Shown one piece after another: positions 43,019 to 50,748 of a stretch of DNA of 64,000 nt (its first letter is position 1; the number at the start of each line of letters is the position of its first letter). The translations under genes were made by a program, and so were the position numbers. Below the pieces are notes generated by a model. The model was not told the origin of the DNA and did not search any database. It saw nothing but the letters and a program-made list of their open reading frames with translations. The stretch is from Gemmatimonadota bacterium (GTDB lineage: Bacteria > Gemmatimonadota > Gemmatimonadetes > Longimicrobiales > RSA9), in contig SLCC01000015.1 of assembly GCA_007126035.1 (NCBI GenBank), positions 36,254 to 100,253 on the forward strand, read 5' to 3'.

Positions 43019-43655
43019 GTTCAATTCTCCGCGCGTTGGAGCGGAATAGATTATCATAGAGTACGTAGACCGAAACGACCATCATGGTAGCGAATACGGC
43101 CGCGGCGAGGCCCAACTCCGCGCGACCCAGCGAACCGGCCAGCTGGGCGATGCCAGTCAGCCATGCCGCCAGTCCGGACCCGGCGAAGCTGGTCAGGGTC
43201 CACTCCCATCCCATCGCCAGCGTCATCGCCGTACGACCGGAGGCGAAGACCCAGATCTCCTGGGCGCTCACCGCCGGCTGGGACAGGACCCACCAGACGG
43301 TGGCGGCCACTACCAGCACCGGCATGGCCGCCACCGTGGTGGCGATGGCCCATCCGCGGTTAGTGCTCGGCGCCACCCGGCCGAGCCACTCGTCCAGCCA
43401 TTCGTTGACCCGTTCCAGCAGCGGTCGCCGCACCCGCACGCCCTGCATGACCCGGTCGGTGAAGCCTGCCGACGGCGCGAGCTCCGGGAGGGACTCGAGG
43501 GCTTCGAACAGGGCCCTCAGGTCTGAAAGCTCCCCCTCGCAGTGGGCACAGGTGGCCAGATGCGACTCCACGACCGCCCGCTCTCCGCCATCGAGCGTCT
43601 GCTCGATGTAGGCTTCGAGCCGGTCTGGCGTCAGGTGATTCGGCATCTCGCTCAA
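42999..43655 (-). CDS. transmembrane anti-sigma factor with zf-HC2 motif
   Basis: 218 residues. The N-terminal zinc-finger anti-sigma domain is clear: LEAYIEQTLDGGERAVVESHLATCAHCEGELSDL in outline, containing the HxxxCxxC motif. One to two membrane helices follow (AIATTVAAMPVLVVAATVWWVL, and ELGLAAAVFATMMVVSVYVLY near the C-terminus). It would hold the ECF sigma factor at the membrane until an envelope signal frees it. Sits directly between the sigma gene and the membrane protein gene. Confidence 0.88.
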   Translation of the reverse strand: MSEMPNHLTPDRLEAYIEQTLDGGERAVVESHLATCAHCEGELSDLRALFEALESLPELAPSAGFTDRVMQGVRVRRPLLERVNEWLDEWLGRVAPSTNRGWAIATTVAAMPVLVVAATVWWVLSQPAVSAQEIWVFASGRTAMTLAMGWEWTLTSFAGSGLAAWLTGIAQLAGSLGRAELGLAAAVFATMMVVSVYVLYDNLFRSNARRIEHASYSF

Positions 43656-43716
43656 GGTCGTGTCTCCGTTTGTTCGTTGACTCGCAGTACCCTACGGTAC
43701 CCGATCGTCATTGGTT

Positions 43717-44307
43717 TCAATGACGCAGATGTTGGAGCATCCCACGCAACTCGTTGCGGCCCCGATGTATGTATGTCTTGACCGTGCCCAGGGGCAGGTC
43801 CATGATCTCGGCGATCTCGTCGTACGGTCGCCCTTCGATATGCCACAGCACGATCACCGCCCGGTATTCGGGCCGCAGTCGCTGGATCGCCGCCTCGATC
43901 TCCGAGCCCAGCTCCTTGCTGTGGGTGTAGTCCTCCGGACTCTCCGCGTTGTCCACGGCCGCGAAGGATGTGGCGTCCACCTGGTCCTGTGTCTCGGCGT
44001 GGGGAGAGCCCTCCAGGGACAGTGTCTCGGGCTGCTTCTTGCGCAGATGGTCCAGCGTGGCGTTGTGGGCGATCTTGAAGATCCAGGAGCTGAACTTGTA
44101 CTTGGGATTGTACCGGTCAAGGGCGTTCAGCACCTTGATGAACGTCTCCTGGGCCAGGTCCTCCGCCAGCTCACGGTTCCGGACCATGCGGTAGATCACG
44201 CTGAAGACCGGCCGCTCGTAGCGACGGATCAACTCCCGGAACGCCGAGTCCCGCCCCTTGCGGGCGTACAGGATGACATCCTGGTCCGATAGCTTGCCGT
44301 AATCCAC
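43717..44307 (-). CDS. ECF RNA polymerase sigma factor (RpoE/SigW-like)
   Basis: 196 residues from GTG. Region 2 binds core and -10 DNA (ELAEDLAQETFIKVLNALDRY, FSSWIFKIAHNATLDHLRKK) and region 4 holds the helix-turn-helix (EYRAVIVLWHIEGRPYDEIAEIMDLPLGTVKTYIHRGR). The first gene of a five-gene minus-strand operon with its anti-sigma factor. A site TGAAAC-N17-CGTA lies just upstream, matching SigW-type promoters, so it probably drives its own operon. A small tight ribosome site (GGGAGA) precedes the GTG. Confidence 0.94.
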   Translation of the reverse strand: MDYGKLSDQDVILYARKGRDSAFRELIRRYERPVFSVIYRMVRNRELAEDLAQETFIKVLNALDRYNPKYKFSSWIFKIAHNATLDHLRKKQPETLSLEGSPHAETQDQVDATSFAAVDNAESPEDYTHSKELGSEIEAAIQRLRPEYRAVIVLWHIEGRPYDEIAEIMDLPLGTVKTYIHRGRNELRGMLQHLRH

Positions 44308-44342
44308 GATCTCCCGCGGTATTCATTAGGCCCGTGGATCCG

Positions 44343-44368
44343 TACGGCAGCGTTGCCGGTCCTGTTTC
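44343..44368 (-). promoter_or_regulatory. ECF autoregulatory promoter candidate, GAAAC-N17-CGTA
   Basis: On the minus strand (T)GAAAC at 44368-44364 and CGTA at 44346-44343 with 17 bases between, 36 bases upstream of the sigma-factor start. Known SigW promoters read TGAAAC-N16/17-CGTA. Confidence 0.45.
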
Positions 44369-44409
44369 ATGTGGGCTCGGCAGGGGACCCGGGCACAATC
44401 TAATGTAGC

Positions 44410-44426
44410 AGGTCCCGGGGGGACCT
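44410..44426. terminator. AGGTCCC-GGG-GGGACCT hairpin
   Basis: Perfect 7-base arms with a 3-base loop, just after the minus-strand gene ending at 44439 and before the sigma-factor promoter. No T-run follows, so termination is probable but weak. Confidence 0.45.
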
Positions 44427-44438
44427 CGCATCACAGCA

Positions 44439-44906
44439 CTACACTAGCGGATTGCCCGGATCCGACCATTCGGTGGTGGAGCGCTTCTCGAACGCGTCTC
44501 GCACCGCCGGGCGTGCTTCCTGCCACTCCAGTCCCATCCGTACCGGGTCCCAACCCTGGCGCAGCTCCTGCTCCACGTCCTGGAACGCCCGGTCACCGTG
44601 ATGGTCACGGGCCTCCCAGCCGTAGCGATAGGCGGGCCGGTAGTATTCGTAATCCCGCTCCGGATCCACGTACTCTCTGTCGATGAACCGCTTGCGCCAG
44701 TACGCGTCCTGCGCCGCCGCCCACAACGTGCCCGGCCCGGTGGTGCCCTGCCGGTCATGGCCGCTGATGTTCATCCGCTCCGTGTCGCCGGCCTCACTGC
44801 CCAGTTTGCGCATGGCCGCGGCGTCAGCGGCGGGGTGCGTGCCGGTGCGGCGGGCTGGATCGGTGGTGGAGTTGTCCGCGTCGCCAGCATTCGGTCGGTC
44901 GGCCAC
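44439..44906 (-). CDS. hypothetical stress-type acidic/Tyr-rich protein
   Basis: 155 residues from GTG with GGAGG five bases upstream. The first half is disordered. The second half is rich in Tyr, Arg, Asp (WRKRFIDREYVDPERDYEYYRPAYRYGWEARD, then FQDVEQELRQGWDPVR in outline), a pattern I associate with small proteins found beside general-stress genes (CsbD or DUF2382 contexts). No Cys or membrane part. Placed next to, but before, the sigma-factor promoter. Confidence 0.7.
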   Translation of the reverse strand: MADRPNAGDADNSTTDPARRTGTHPAADAAAMRKLGSEAGDTERMNISGHDRQGTTGPGTLWAAAQDAYWRKRFIDREYVDPERDYEYYRPAYRYGWEARDHHGDRAFQDVEQELRQGWDPVRMGLEWQEARPAVRDAFEKRSTTEWSDPGNPLV

Positions 44907-45004
44907 GATTGCCTCCGTGCGACTGTCGAGCTATTGATCTCCAACCTGTTCGAAAGTGCAACATGCGGGCCGTGATGGGCGGCGGAAAGCAAGAGGTAGG
45001 GGGA

Positions 45005-45475
45005 ATGCGTATCGGTCTCATCAGCGACACTCACGGCCGGTTGCGGCCCCAGGTGTTCCACGTCTTCGCGGGCGTCGATCGCATCCTGCACGCCGGTGAC
45101 ATCGGCCCCCCGGGGCTGCTGGTGGAGTTGGAAGCCATCGCCCCCGTCGTCGCCGTGTGGGGCAACACCGACGGCTTCGAGGTCCGGGAGCAGATCCAGG
45201 GAATGGCACGCCTCGAGCTGGCCGGCTACGGCGTGGTGCTGCTACACGGGCACCAGCTCGGCACGCCCACACCGGATGCGCTGCGGCGTGCCTGCCCGGA
45301 GGCTGATGTGATCGTCTACGGACACACGCACCGGCCCCTGATGGAACGGGAGGAAGGGGTTCTGGTCGTTAACCCCGGAGCGGCAGGCGCGGCCAGGTTC
45401 GGCATACCGCCGTCGGTGGCCATCCTGACGCTGGCGGATGAGCCCACCGTGGAGCTCATTGAACTGGATCAGTAA
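45005..45475 (+). CDS. YfcE/MJ0936-type metallophosphodiesterase
   Basis: 156 residues from ATG 45005 (GGTAGGGGGA upstream; the track start adds 32 unsupported residues). Calcineurin-like two-metal motifs: ISDTHG, LHAGDIG, WGNTD, LLHGHQ and YGHTHRP. Such enzymes cut small phosphodiesters in the cytoplasm; natural substrate unknown. Convergent with the next gene, sharing 7 bases at the 3' ends. Divergent from the stress-type gene at 44906. Confidence 0.92.
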   Translation: MRIGLISDTHGRLRPQVFHVFAGVDRILHAGDIGPPGLLVELEAIAPVVAVWGNTDGFEVREQIQGMARLELAGYGVVLLHGHQLGTPTPDALRRACPEADVIVYGHTHRPLMEREEGVLVVNPGAAGAARFGIPPSVAILTLADEPTVELIELDQ

Positions 45476-45945
45476 TCGAACGTCTCCAGGTCCGGCTCCC
45501 GGGCCAGGGCGCTGAAGGCCTCGCCTGGCGTGGGCGCATCCGCCAGGTGGGATCGCACCCGGCGGAGCGTCTGGCGCAGGCGACGCTCCGCATCGGCGTC
45601 GTCAGGTGGCGGCGGCTTGTCCACCCAGTCCGGCTCACCGCTCGAGGTCGCGCCAACGTCCGGCTCCGGGCTCTCGAGCGGCTGGACGCTGATCCCCGCA
45701 GCCGCCACCGCGATCCCGTAGGCGGGAGGGACCAGCTCCTCCACGGCCAGGTCATACGCGCGTTCCGCCATCGGTCGGCTCAGCCCGTGGGCCGCCCCAC
45801 GCTCGACCAGCGGCTCGCGTCGTTGCTCGTCGTCACCGCACACGGCGTCGGCCATGCCCAGCAGACGGGACAGCCGCTCGCCCAGACCGCCTGGCCCCAC
45901 CTCGGGGCCCGGGTCGCTACCGGCTCCTCCATGATGCGTGGTCAT
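45469..45945 (-). CDS. hypothetical acidic protein
   Basis: 158 residues without a recognised domain. A helical central part (GERLSRLLGMADAVCGDDEQRREPLVE, RPMAERAYDLAVEELVPP) is followed by a disordered linker and a last helix (AERRLRQTLRRVRSHLADA). It overlaps the phosphodiesterase gene by 7 bases at the 3' end. The protein-like composition supports a real gene, but nothing can be said about its role. Confidence 0.6.
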   Translation of the reverse strand: MTTHHGGAGSDPGPEVGPGGLGERLSRLLGMADAVCGDDEQRREPLVERGAAHGLSRPMAERAYDLAVEELVPPAYGIAVAAAGISVQPLESPEPDVGATSSGEPDWVDKPPPPDDADAERRLRQTLRRVRSHLADAPTPGEAFSALAREPDLETFDY

Positions 45946-46039
45946 GCCCGCCGCGGGTGCAAGCCATGTACCGGACCAGACGCGCGCTGTCGCCCCCCAA
46001 GGTAGATGGTCATGCGTAGCCGGGGGTGAACCACGAAGC

Positions 46040-47209
46040 TCAAGGCATGGTCAATCGCTCGCACTCGGCGGGATGGCGCCGGAACCAGCGCTCCACCAGC
46101 AGCATCTCCGCCAGGCTGTCGGACCCGAGACGGCCGGCCGCCGGGGGCGGCGCCGCCAGCAAGCGGTCCGTCTGCCGGCGAAGCTCCCGTCGCTCCCGGC
46201 CGTCCCTGGGCGCGGGCAGCTCCGCCCGGACCAGGCCCCGCTGGAGCACGTAGAGCCTGTCCTCACCACAATGACCAGGGACTCGATAGACCGCAGTCAG
46301 GCCGTCCAGGGCCTCCTGCATCCGGAGCAACGACCTCCTGGTCGACTCCAGGAGCTGGATCCGCTCCAGCACCACGGCGGCGTACTCGAAGAACCAGCGC
46401 TCGACCGCGCTGCGAAGGTGGGCACGAAGTCGGTCCAACGGCTCGTCGCTCTCGCCGCACAGAAAGCGACGCGCCAGCTCGGCCCGCTCCGCGTACTCAC
46501 GCTCCGTGCAGCCCGCCGCGCAGGGGGCCAGGCAGCGCTGGAACTCGGCCCGGGCACAGAGCGGCGTGTAGTCGGCGCCGAACAGGTCCGCCTGGTCCGC
46601 CAGACGGAGCGGCGTGGTGGCCGGGCAGTCCCGCAGCTCCAGGGCGTCCACCAGCACCCGTACCGCCGCCCACGCCCGGTCAGCTCCCAGCAGCGGCCCG
46701 TAATATTCGGAGCCATCCTCCTGCGGACGGGTGGTGACCAGCACCCGGGGCGCCGCCTCACGGGGGATCCGGATGAAGCAGACCGCCCGCTCCCGCTTGT
46801 GCTGGACGTTGTACGGAGGACGCAGGCGGCGAATCTGACGGAACTCACGCAGGAGCGCGGCGAACTCGCTGGGATAATGGTCCCACTCCACCCGGCGTGA
46901 CAGGGCGAGGATCTCTGCCGCCTTCTCGCCACGATCAGCCCGGAAGTACGAGAGCAAACGGCTTCGGACACGGACCGACTTCCCCACGTACAGAACCTGC
47001 TCATCAGGACCGATCAGCCGGTAGACACCCGGCCGGTTCTCCGCGTGCGCACGGACGTAATCCCGGAGCCCCTGGCCCGGAGACGCCGTGAGCTCAGGAG
47101 GCGCCGTGGGCTCAGGAGGCGCCGTGGGCTCAGCCAGGGATCCCGGGGTCGTGCCGGTTAGGATCAGGTCAGCCTCTGCGGGGCCCGAATGCGCGGCTAT
47201 GACGGCCAT
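46040..47209 (-). CDS. UvrC N-terminal-half-like GIY-YIG nuclease
   Basis: 389 residues. A GIY-YIG domain (RPGVYRLIGPDEQVLYVGKSVRVRSRLLSYF in outline) near residues 58-135 is followed by UvrC-like motifs: NVQHKRERAVCFIRI, YYGPLLGADRAW and the cysteine cluster CLAPCAAGC. Full UvrC has a UVR motif, an RNase-H-like 5' nuclease and a helix-hairpin-helix; here the chain ends before them. Similar to Cho or UvrC-homologue exonuclease-associated modules. Its N-terminus carries three in-frame copies of an 18-base repeat (PTAPPE). Probably makes a 3' incision only, in DNA repair. Confidence 0.8.
   Translation of the reverse strand: MAVIAAHSGPAEADLILTGTTPGSLAEPTAPPEPTAPPELTASPGQGLRDYVRAHAENRPGVYRLIGPDEQVLYVGKSVRVRSRLLSYFRADRGEKAAEILALSRRVEWDHYPSEFAALLREFRQIRRLRPPYNVQHKRERAVCFIRIPREAAPRVLVTTRPQEDGSEYYGPLLGADRAWAAVRVLVDALELRDCPATTPLRLADQADLFGADYTPLCARAEFQRCLAPCAAGCTEREYAERAELARRFLCGESDEPLDRLRAHLRSAVERWFFEYAAVVLERIQLLESTRRSLLRMQEALDGLTAVYRVPGHCGEDRLYVLQRGLVRAELPAPRDGRERRELRRQTDRLLAAPPPAAGRLGSDSLAEMLLVERWFRRHPAECERLTMP
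47082..47135. repeat. three 18-base in-frame tandem copies
   Basis: GACGCCGTGAGCTCAGGA, GGCGCCGTGGGCTCAGGA and GGCGCCGTGGGCTCAGCC at 47082, 47100 and 47118 encode the PTAPPE-type N-terminal linker of the GIY-YIG protein on the minus strand. Confidence 0.85.
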
Positions 47210-47263
47210 CGGGTGAAGGTGGCGATTCGGCTTTTGTTCGGCAAGAGGTGGGTATCAGATTTC

Positions 47264-47920
47264 TCAGGCTGGCGGTTCCGCGATCATGTCCACCTGCTCG
47301 GTGGCTGCCCCTGCGCGTTCGAGCAGCTCCCGGTACCAGGCTACCGCCCGCCGGCCACGCTCTTCGTGGGGCAGGCACACCCAGAGGACGGACAGGGTGC
47401 GGCGGGTCTGGTGGTCGGTCTTGGTGCGTTGCGCGTCCTTGACGGCGTTGCCGCAGGGACCTATCGCGTCGAAGAGGCAGGGCAGTCCCGCCAGGCGTAT
47501 CTCCTGCCCGCTGGGATTGAAGACGTAGCTGTCATCCTCGCCGGCGACCTGGATGCGGAACGGTGGACTGGCCCGATCCAGGTCCACCACGCTGATGGGG
47601 AACCGGCTGTGCAGCGAGACGGCGTTACAGGCGTCCACGGGCAGGTTGATTGGATCCAGCCCGTTTTCCGCCGCGGCCCGGAGCAGGTATTCGGATGCGG
47701 GCTTGCCGCGCCCGGTGGGTTTGTATCCCGCAGTCCGGAGCGCGTCTCTCACGTCCAGTCGGACCTGCTCGTCGGGCTCGAAGGGGGAGGCAGCGTCGCT
47801 CCTGAGCAGGTCGAGCAGCCAGGCTGGCGACGGCATGCTTCCCACGGGTTCGGGTAACCGGGTCGTGAACGCGGCGGGCCTCAGCAGAGGGTGTGGGGCG
47901 GCGGTGATAGGATCTGTCAT
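47264..47920 (-). CDS. stand-alone B3/B4 tRNA-editing-like domain protein
   Basis: 218 residues from ATG 47920 (AGGA nine bases upstream). The centre (NAVSLHSRFPISVVDLDRASPPFRIQVAGEDDSYVFNPSGQEIRLAGLP in outline, with PISVVDLD and SVLW) fits the B3/B4 editing domain of bacterial phenylalanyl-tRNA synthetase beta, found alone in many genomes. Free-standing copies may clear mischarged tRNA or D-amino-acid products; this is inference. Flanked by a GIY-YIG gene and by 14-base repeats upstream. Confidence 0.8.
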   Translation of the reverse strand: MTDPITAAPHPLLRPAAFTTRLPEPVGSMPSPAWLLDLLRSDAASPFEPDEQVRLDVRDALRTAGYKPTGRGKPASEYLLRAAAENGLDPINLPVDACNAVSLHSRFPISVVDLDRASPPFRIQVAGEDDSYVFNPSGQEIRLAGLPCLFDAIGPCGNAVKDAQRTKTDHQTRRTLSVLWVCLPHEERGRRAVAWYRELLERAGAATEQVDMIAEPPA

Positions 47921-47987
47921 GTGCGTCCTGGTCTGTGAAGGCCGGCTACCCCGCCGGCGCCTGGTGTAGATGTATGGTGATGGGGCC

Positions 47988-48057
47988 CGGGTCAAGTCGT
48001 GACGGTCAAGTCGTCATTACCAGGTCGTCCCGGCCAGGTCGTCCTGGCCAGGTCACG
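47988..48057. repeat. five 14-base tandem copies
   Basis: Units CGGGTCAAGTCGTG, ACGGTCAAGTCGTC, ATTACCAGGTCGTC, CCGGCCAGGTCGTC and CTGGCCAGGTCACG run from 47988 to 48057 between divergent genes. On the minus strand two units carry TTGACC and could act as -35 boxes of the B3/B4 gene. Confidence 0.85.
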
Positions 48058-48140
48058 ATGGTGTGACGCGACAGAAGAGCGGCGGCTGGTCCGTCACTAC
48101 TACTACGGCGGGACGTTACCAGCCAGAGAGGACGGAGATC

Positions 48141-48617
48141 ATGAATAGAGCCAAGAATAGCGCTCTGGTGTTGGCGCTTGTGCTGGGGCTGGCGGGGTGC
48201 GAGAGCTTTCAGTTGATGGCTCCCGGTGATCGGCAGTCGAGTGATGTCCTCGTGTCGGGCCAGGTACGGGTCATGTTGAAGCTGGATCGAACGGAGTTGA
48301 CGCCACCGGGGGTGATCCTGGCGATGCTCCGCTACGAGAACCTGGGCGCCAGCTCCGTGGAGATAACGAGCGGTTACGGTTGCCTGTCCTTTGCGGGCGT
48401 GTACCGGGGCGAGGAGCGGATCCCGTTCCCCTCCACGGACTATTACTGCACCACGGCGGTCACCAAGCGCGAATTGGCACCCGGCCAGCAGATCGGTATG
48501 GACTGGCCACTCCACATCGGTGAACACGGGGTGGACCTTGGCCCGGGGCAGTACCGGTTCGTGGCGCAGCTGAACACCCACGCCGAGGACCTGGATGTGA
48601 AGTTCGTAGTGCGTTGA
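48141..48617 (+). CDS. lipoprotein with BsuPI-like beta-sandwich
   Basis: 158 residues from ATG 48141 (GGACGGAG upstream). Lipobox LALVLGLAGC gives a lipidated Cys. The rest is a single Ig-like domain: LDRTELTPPGVILAMLRYENLGASSVEI, two cysteines in CLSFAGVY and YYCTTAV that may form a disulfide, and PGQQIGMDWPL...LGPGQYRFVAQLNT. Resembles BsuPI-type intracellular protease-inhibitor folds seen in secreted proteins. Function unknown. Confidence 0.75.
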   Translation: MNRAKNSALVLALVLGLAGCESFQLMAPGDRQSSDVLVSGQVRVMLKLDRTELTPPGVILAMLRYENLGASSVEITSGYGCLSFAGVYRGEERIPFPSTDYYCTTAVTKRELAPGQQIGMDWPLHIGEHGVDLGPGQYRFVAQLNTHAEDLDVKFVVR

Positions 48618-48632
48618 CCCCGTGGGGTCGTC

Positions 48633-49451
48633 CTACCTCTGGCAGCTTGGGCAGTAGAACGCCGACCGGTTGGTGAGCACCTTCCGTTTGATGGCCGTCC
48701 CGCACCGGGTGCAGGGGCGGCCTTCCCGTCCGTAGACCTGGAGCAGCGGCTCGAAGCCGCCTCGTTCGCCGGCCGCGTCCCGGTAGTCGGAGAAGGTGGT
48801 GCCGCGATTGGCGATGGCTTCCTCCAACACGTCCCGGATCCCGTTACGGAGGCTGGTCGCTTCGGCGCGGGTGACCCGGTTGGCCCGGCGGGTGGGCCGG
48901 ATCCCGGCGCGAAAGAGGGCTTCCAGGGCGTAGATGTTGCCCACGCCGGCCACTTTCGACTGGTCCAGGAGGAAGTTCCGGATCGGGGTCCGCGACCGCC
49001 TGGTCATGTCCCGGAGGGCGTCGGCGGTGAAGTCGTCGGCCAGGGGCTCGAGGCCCAGCTCCGCGTCGCGGGCGGGCCACTCCTCCGGCTCGAACAGCTC
49101 CAGGAGTCCGAACCTGCGGACGTCGTCGTAGAGGAGGGAGCGCCCGTCCTGGAGCAGGAGCCTGACGGCGACGTGGCGACAGTCGGCGGCCCCTGGCGCG
49201 TCGCTGAGCACCAGTCGGCCGGTCATCCCCAGGTTCACCAGCAGGCGGCCTTCGTCCTGGAACGCGATGACCACGTTCTTGCCGCGGCGTCCGACACCGG
49301 CGACTACGCGGCCCGGGAGCGCATCGCCGAACCCTGTGCCGGGGCGGCCGAGGACGTCCTCGTGGTGGACGTCCACGGCCGTGACCTTCGCTTCCTGGAG
49401 CCGGGGGTGCAGGTCCCGGGCGATGGTCTCGGCTTCAGGGAGCTCGGGCAC
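48633..49451 (-). CDS. mutM: formamidopyrimidine-DNA glycosylase
   Basis: 272 residues. Removes oxidised purines such as 8-oxoguanine and nicks the strand. The N-terminal catalytic proline and glutamate (PELPEAETI, Pro1 after Met removal), the helix-two-turn-helix region (QSKVAGVGNIYALEALFRAG) and the C-terminal zinc finger (CTRC...CPSC) are complete. Starts at ATG, six bases after purD stop, so the two share a transcript. Convergent with the lipoprotein gene, 15 bases apart. Confidence 0.97.
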   Translation of the reverse strand: MPELPEAETIARDLHPRLQEAKVTAVDVHHEDVLGRPGTGFGDALPGRVVAGVGRRGKNVVIAFQDEGRLLVNLGMTGRLVLSDAPGAADCRHVAVRLLLQDGRSLLYDDVRRFGLLELFEPEEWPARDAELGLEPLADDFTADALRDMTRRSRTPIRNFLLDQSKVAGVGNIYALEALFRAGIRPTRRANRVTRAEATSLRNGIRDVLEEAIANRGTTFSDYRDAAGERGGFEPLLQVYGREGRPCTRCGTAIKRKVLTNRSAFYCPSCQR

Positions 49452-49457
49452 GGCGGC

Positions 49458-50738
49458 TCAGCCCACGCGCTCCAGCTCGCGCCAGCCGATGTCATTGCGG
49501 AAGTAGCGGCCTTCGAACTGGACCTGCTCCGCCCCCTGGCGACTGTGCCGGGCCGCCTCGTCAATGGTTCCGCCCACGCCGGTGACGGCCAGCACGCGGC
49601 CGCCGGCTGTGACGAGGCGACCTGAGTCGCGCGCCGTGCCGGCGTGGAAGACCAGGGTCCGCGGGTCGCCCTCGATGCCCGGTGGGATGGCGATGGGCTT
49701 CCCCTTCTCGTAGTCGCCTGGATAGCCTTCGGCCGCCAGGACGGTGGTGACGGCGGCCCCCTGATCCCAGTCCAGGCGACCGCCGCGGATGGAGCCGCCG
49801 CGCGCTATCTCGATCACGGGGTCCAGGAGCGACGAATCCAGGAGGGGCAGCACCGCCTGGGTCTCCGGGTCGCCGAACCGGCAGTTGAACTCCACCACCC
49901 TGGGCCCCGCGTCGGTGAGCATGACGCCGGCGTAGAGCAGGCCGCGGAAGGGCCGCTTGCGCCGGCGCATCTCGTCGAGGGTGGGCAGCAGGATCGTCTC
50001 CTGGATCGTCTCCATGAGTTCGGGAGTGGCGATGGAGACGGGCAGGTAGGCGCCCATGCCTCCGGTGTTCGGACCCGTATCGCCCTCGCCGATGCGCTTG
50101 TGGTCCTGGGATGCGGGCATGACCAGCACGTCACGGCCGTCGGTCAGTGCGAAGACCGACAGCTCTTCGCCGCGCATCCGCTCCTCGATGACCACCTGCA
50201 GGCCGGCCGTCCCGAAGTCGTGGGCCTGGAGCATGCGGCGAGCGGCGCGGATGGCCTCCTCCTCCGTTTCGCAGACGATGGCGCCCTTGCCCGCGGCCAG
50301 CCCGGAGGCCTTCACCACGATGGGCGCGCCCTGCTCCCTGATATAGGCCTCGGCCTGGGCTATGTCCTGGAAAACCCGATAGCCGGCGGTGGGCACGCGA
50401 GCAGCCTGCATCAGGTCCTTGGAGAAGGCCTTGGAGGCCTCCAGCTCGGCGGCCGCCTGGGTGGGGCCGAAGGTGGGCACGCGGCGTTGGGCCAGGGCAT
50501 CGACCAGTCCCTCGGCCAGCGGCACCTCCGGACCCACCACCACCAGGCCCATCCCCTCCGTGTCCGCCCACTGCGCCACGCCGCGCACGTCCGCCGGGTC
50601 CAGTGACACCGGCGTGGCGAAGGCGTCAGTGCCGCCGTTGCCCCTGGTGATGAAGAACCGGGCTGACGGCCGGTCCCTGTGGAGCTTCCAGAGCAGGGCG
50701 TGCTCACGCCCGCCGTTCCCAACCAGAAGTATCTTCAT
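49458..50738 (-). CDS. purD: Phosphoribosylamine-glycine ligase
   Basis: 426-residue GAR synthetase of purine synthesis: joins glycine to phosphoribosylamine with ATP. Opening strand KILLVGNGGREHAL, ATP-grasp segments PIVVKASGLAAGKG and VIEERMRGEELSVF, DHKRIGEGDTGPNTGGMGAY, and RFGDPETQAV metal-binding site are intact. Upstream is an M48 peptidase; downstream, mutM follows six bases away. Confidence 0.97.
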   Translation of the reverse strand: MKILLVGNGGREHALLWKLHRDRPSARFFITRGNGGTDAFATPVSLDPADVRGVAQWADTEGMGLVVVGPEVPLAEGLVDALAQRRVPTFGPTQAAAELEASKAFSKDLMQAARVPTAGYRVFQDIAQAEAYIREQGAPIVVKASGLAAGKGAIVCETEEEAIRAARRMLQAHDFGTAGLQVVIEERMRGEELSVFALTDGRDVLVMPASQDHKRIGEGDTGPNTGGMGAYLPVSIATPELMETIQETILLPTLDEMRRRKRPFRGLLYAGVMLTDAGPRVVEFNCRFGDPETQAVLPLLDSSLLDPVIEIARGGSIRGGRLDWDQGAAVTTVLAAEGYPGDYEKGKPIAIPPGIEGDPRTLVFHAGTARDSGRLVTAGGRVLAVTGVGGTIDEAARHSRQGAEQVQFEGRYFRNDIGWRELERVG

Positions 50739-50748
50739 CTCTCGGGTC

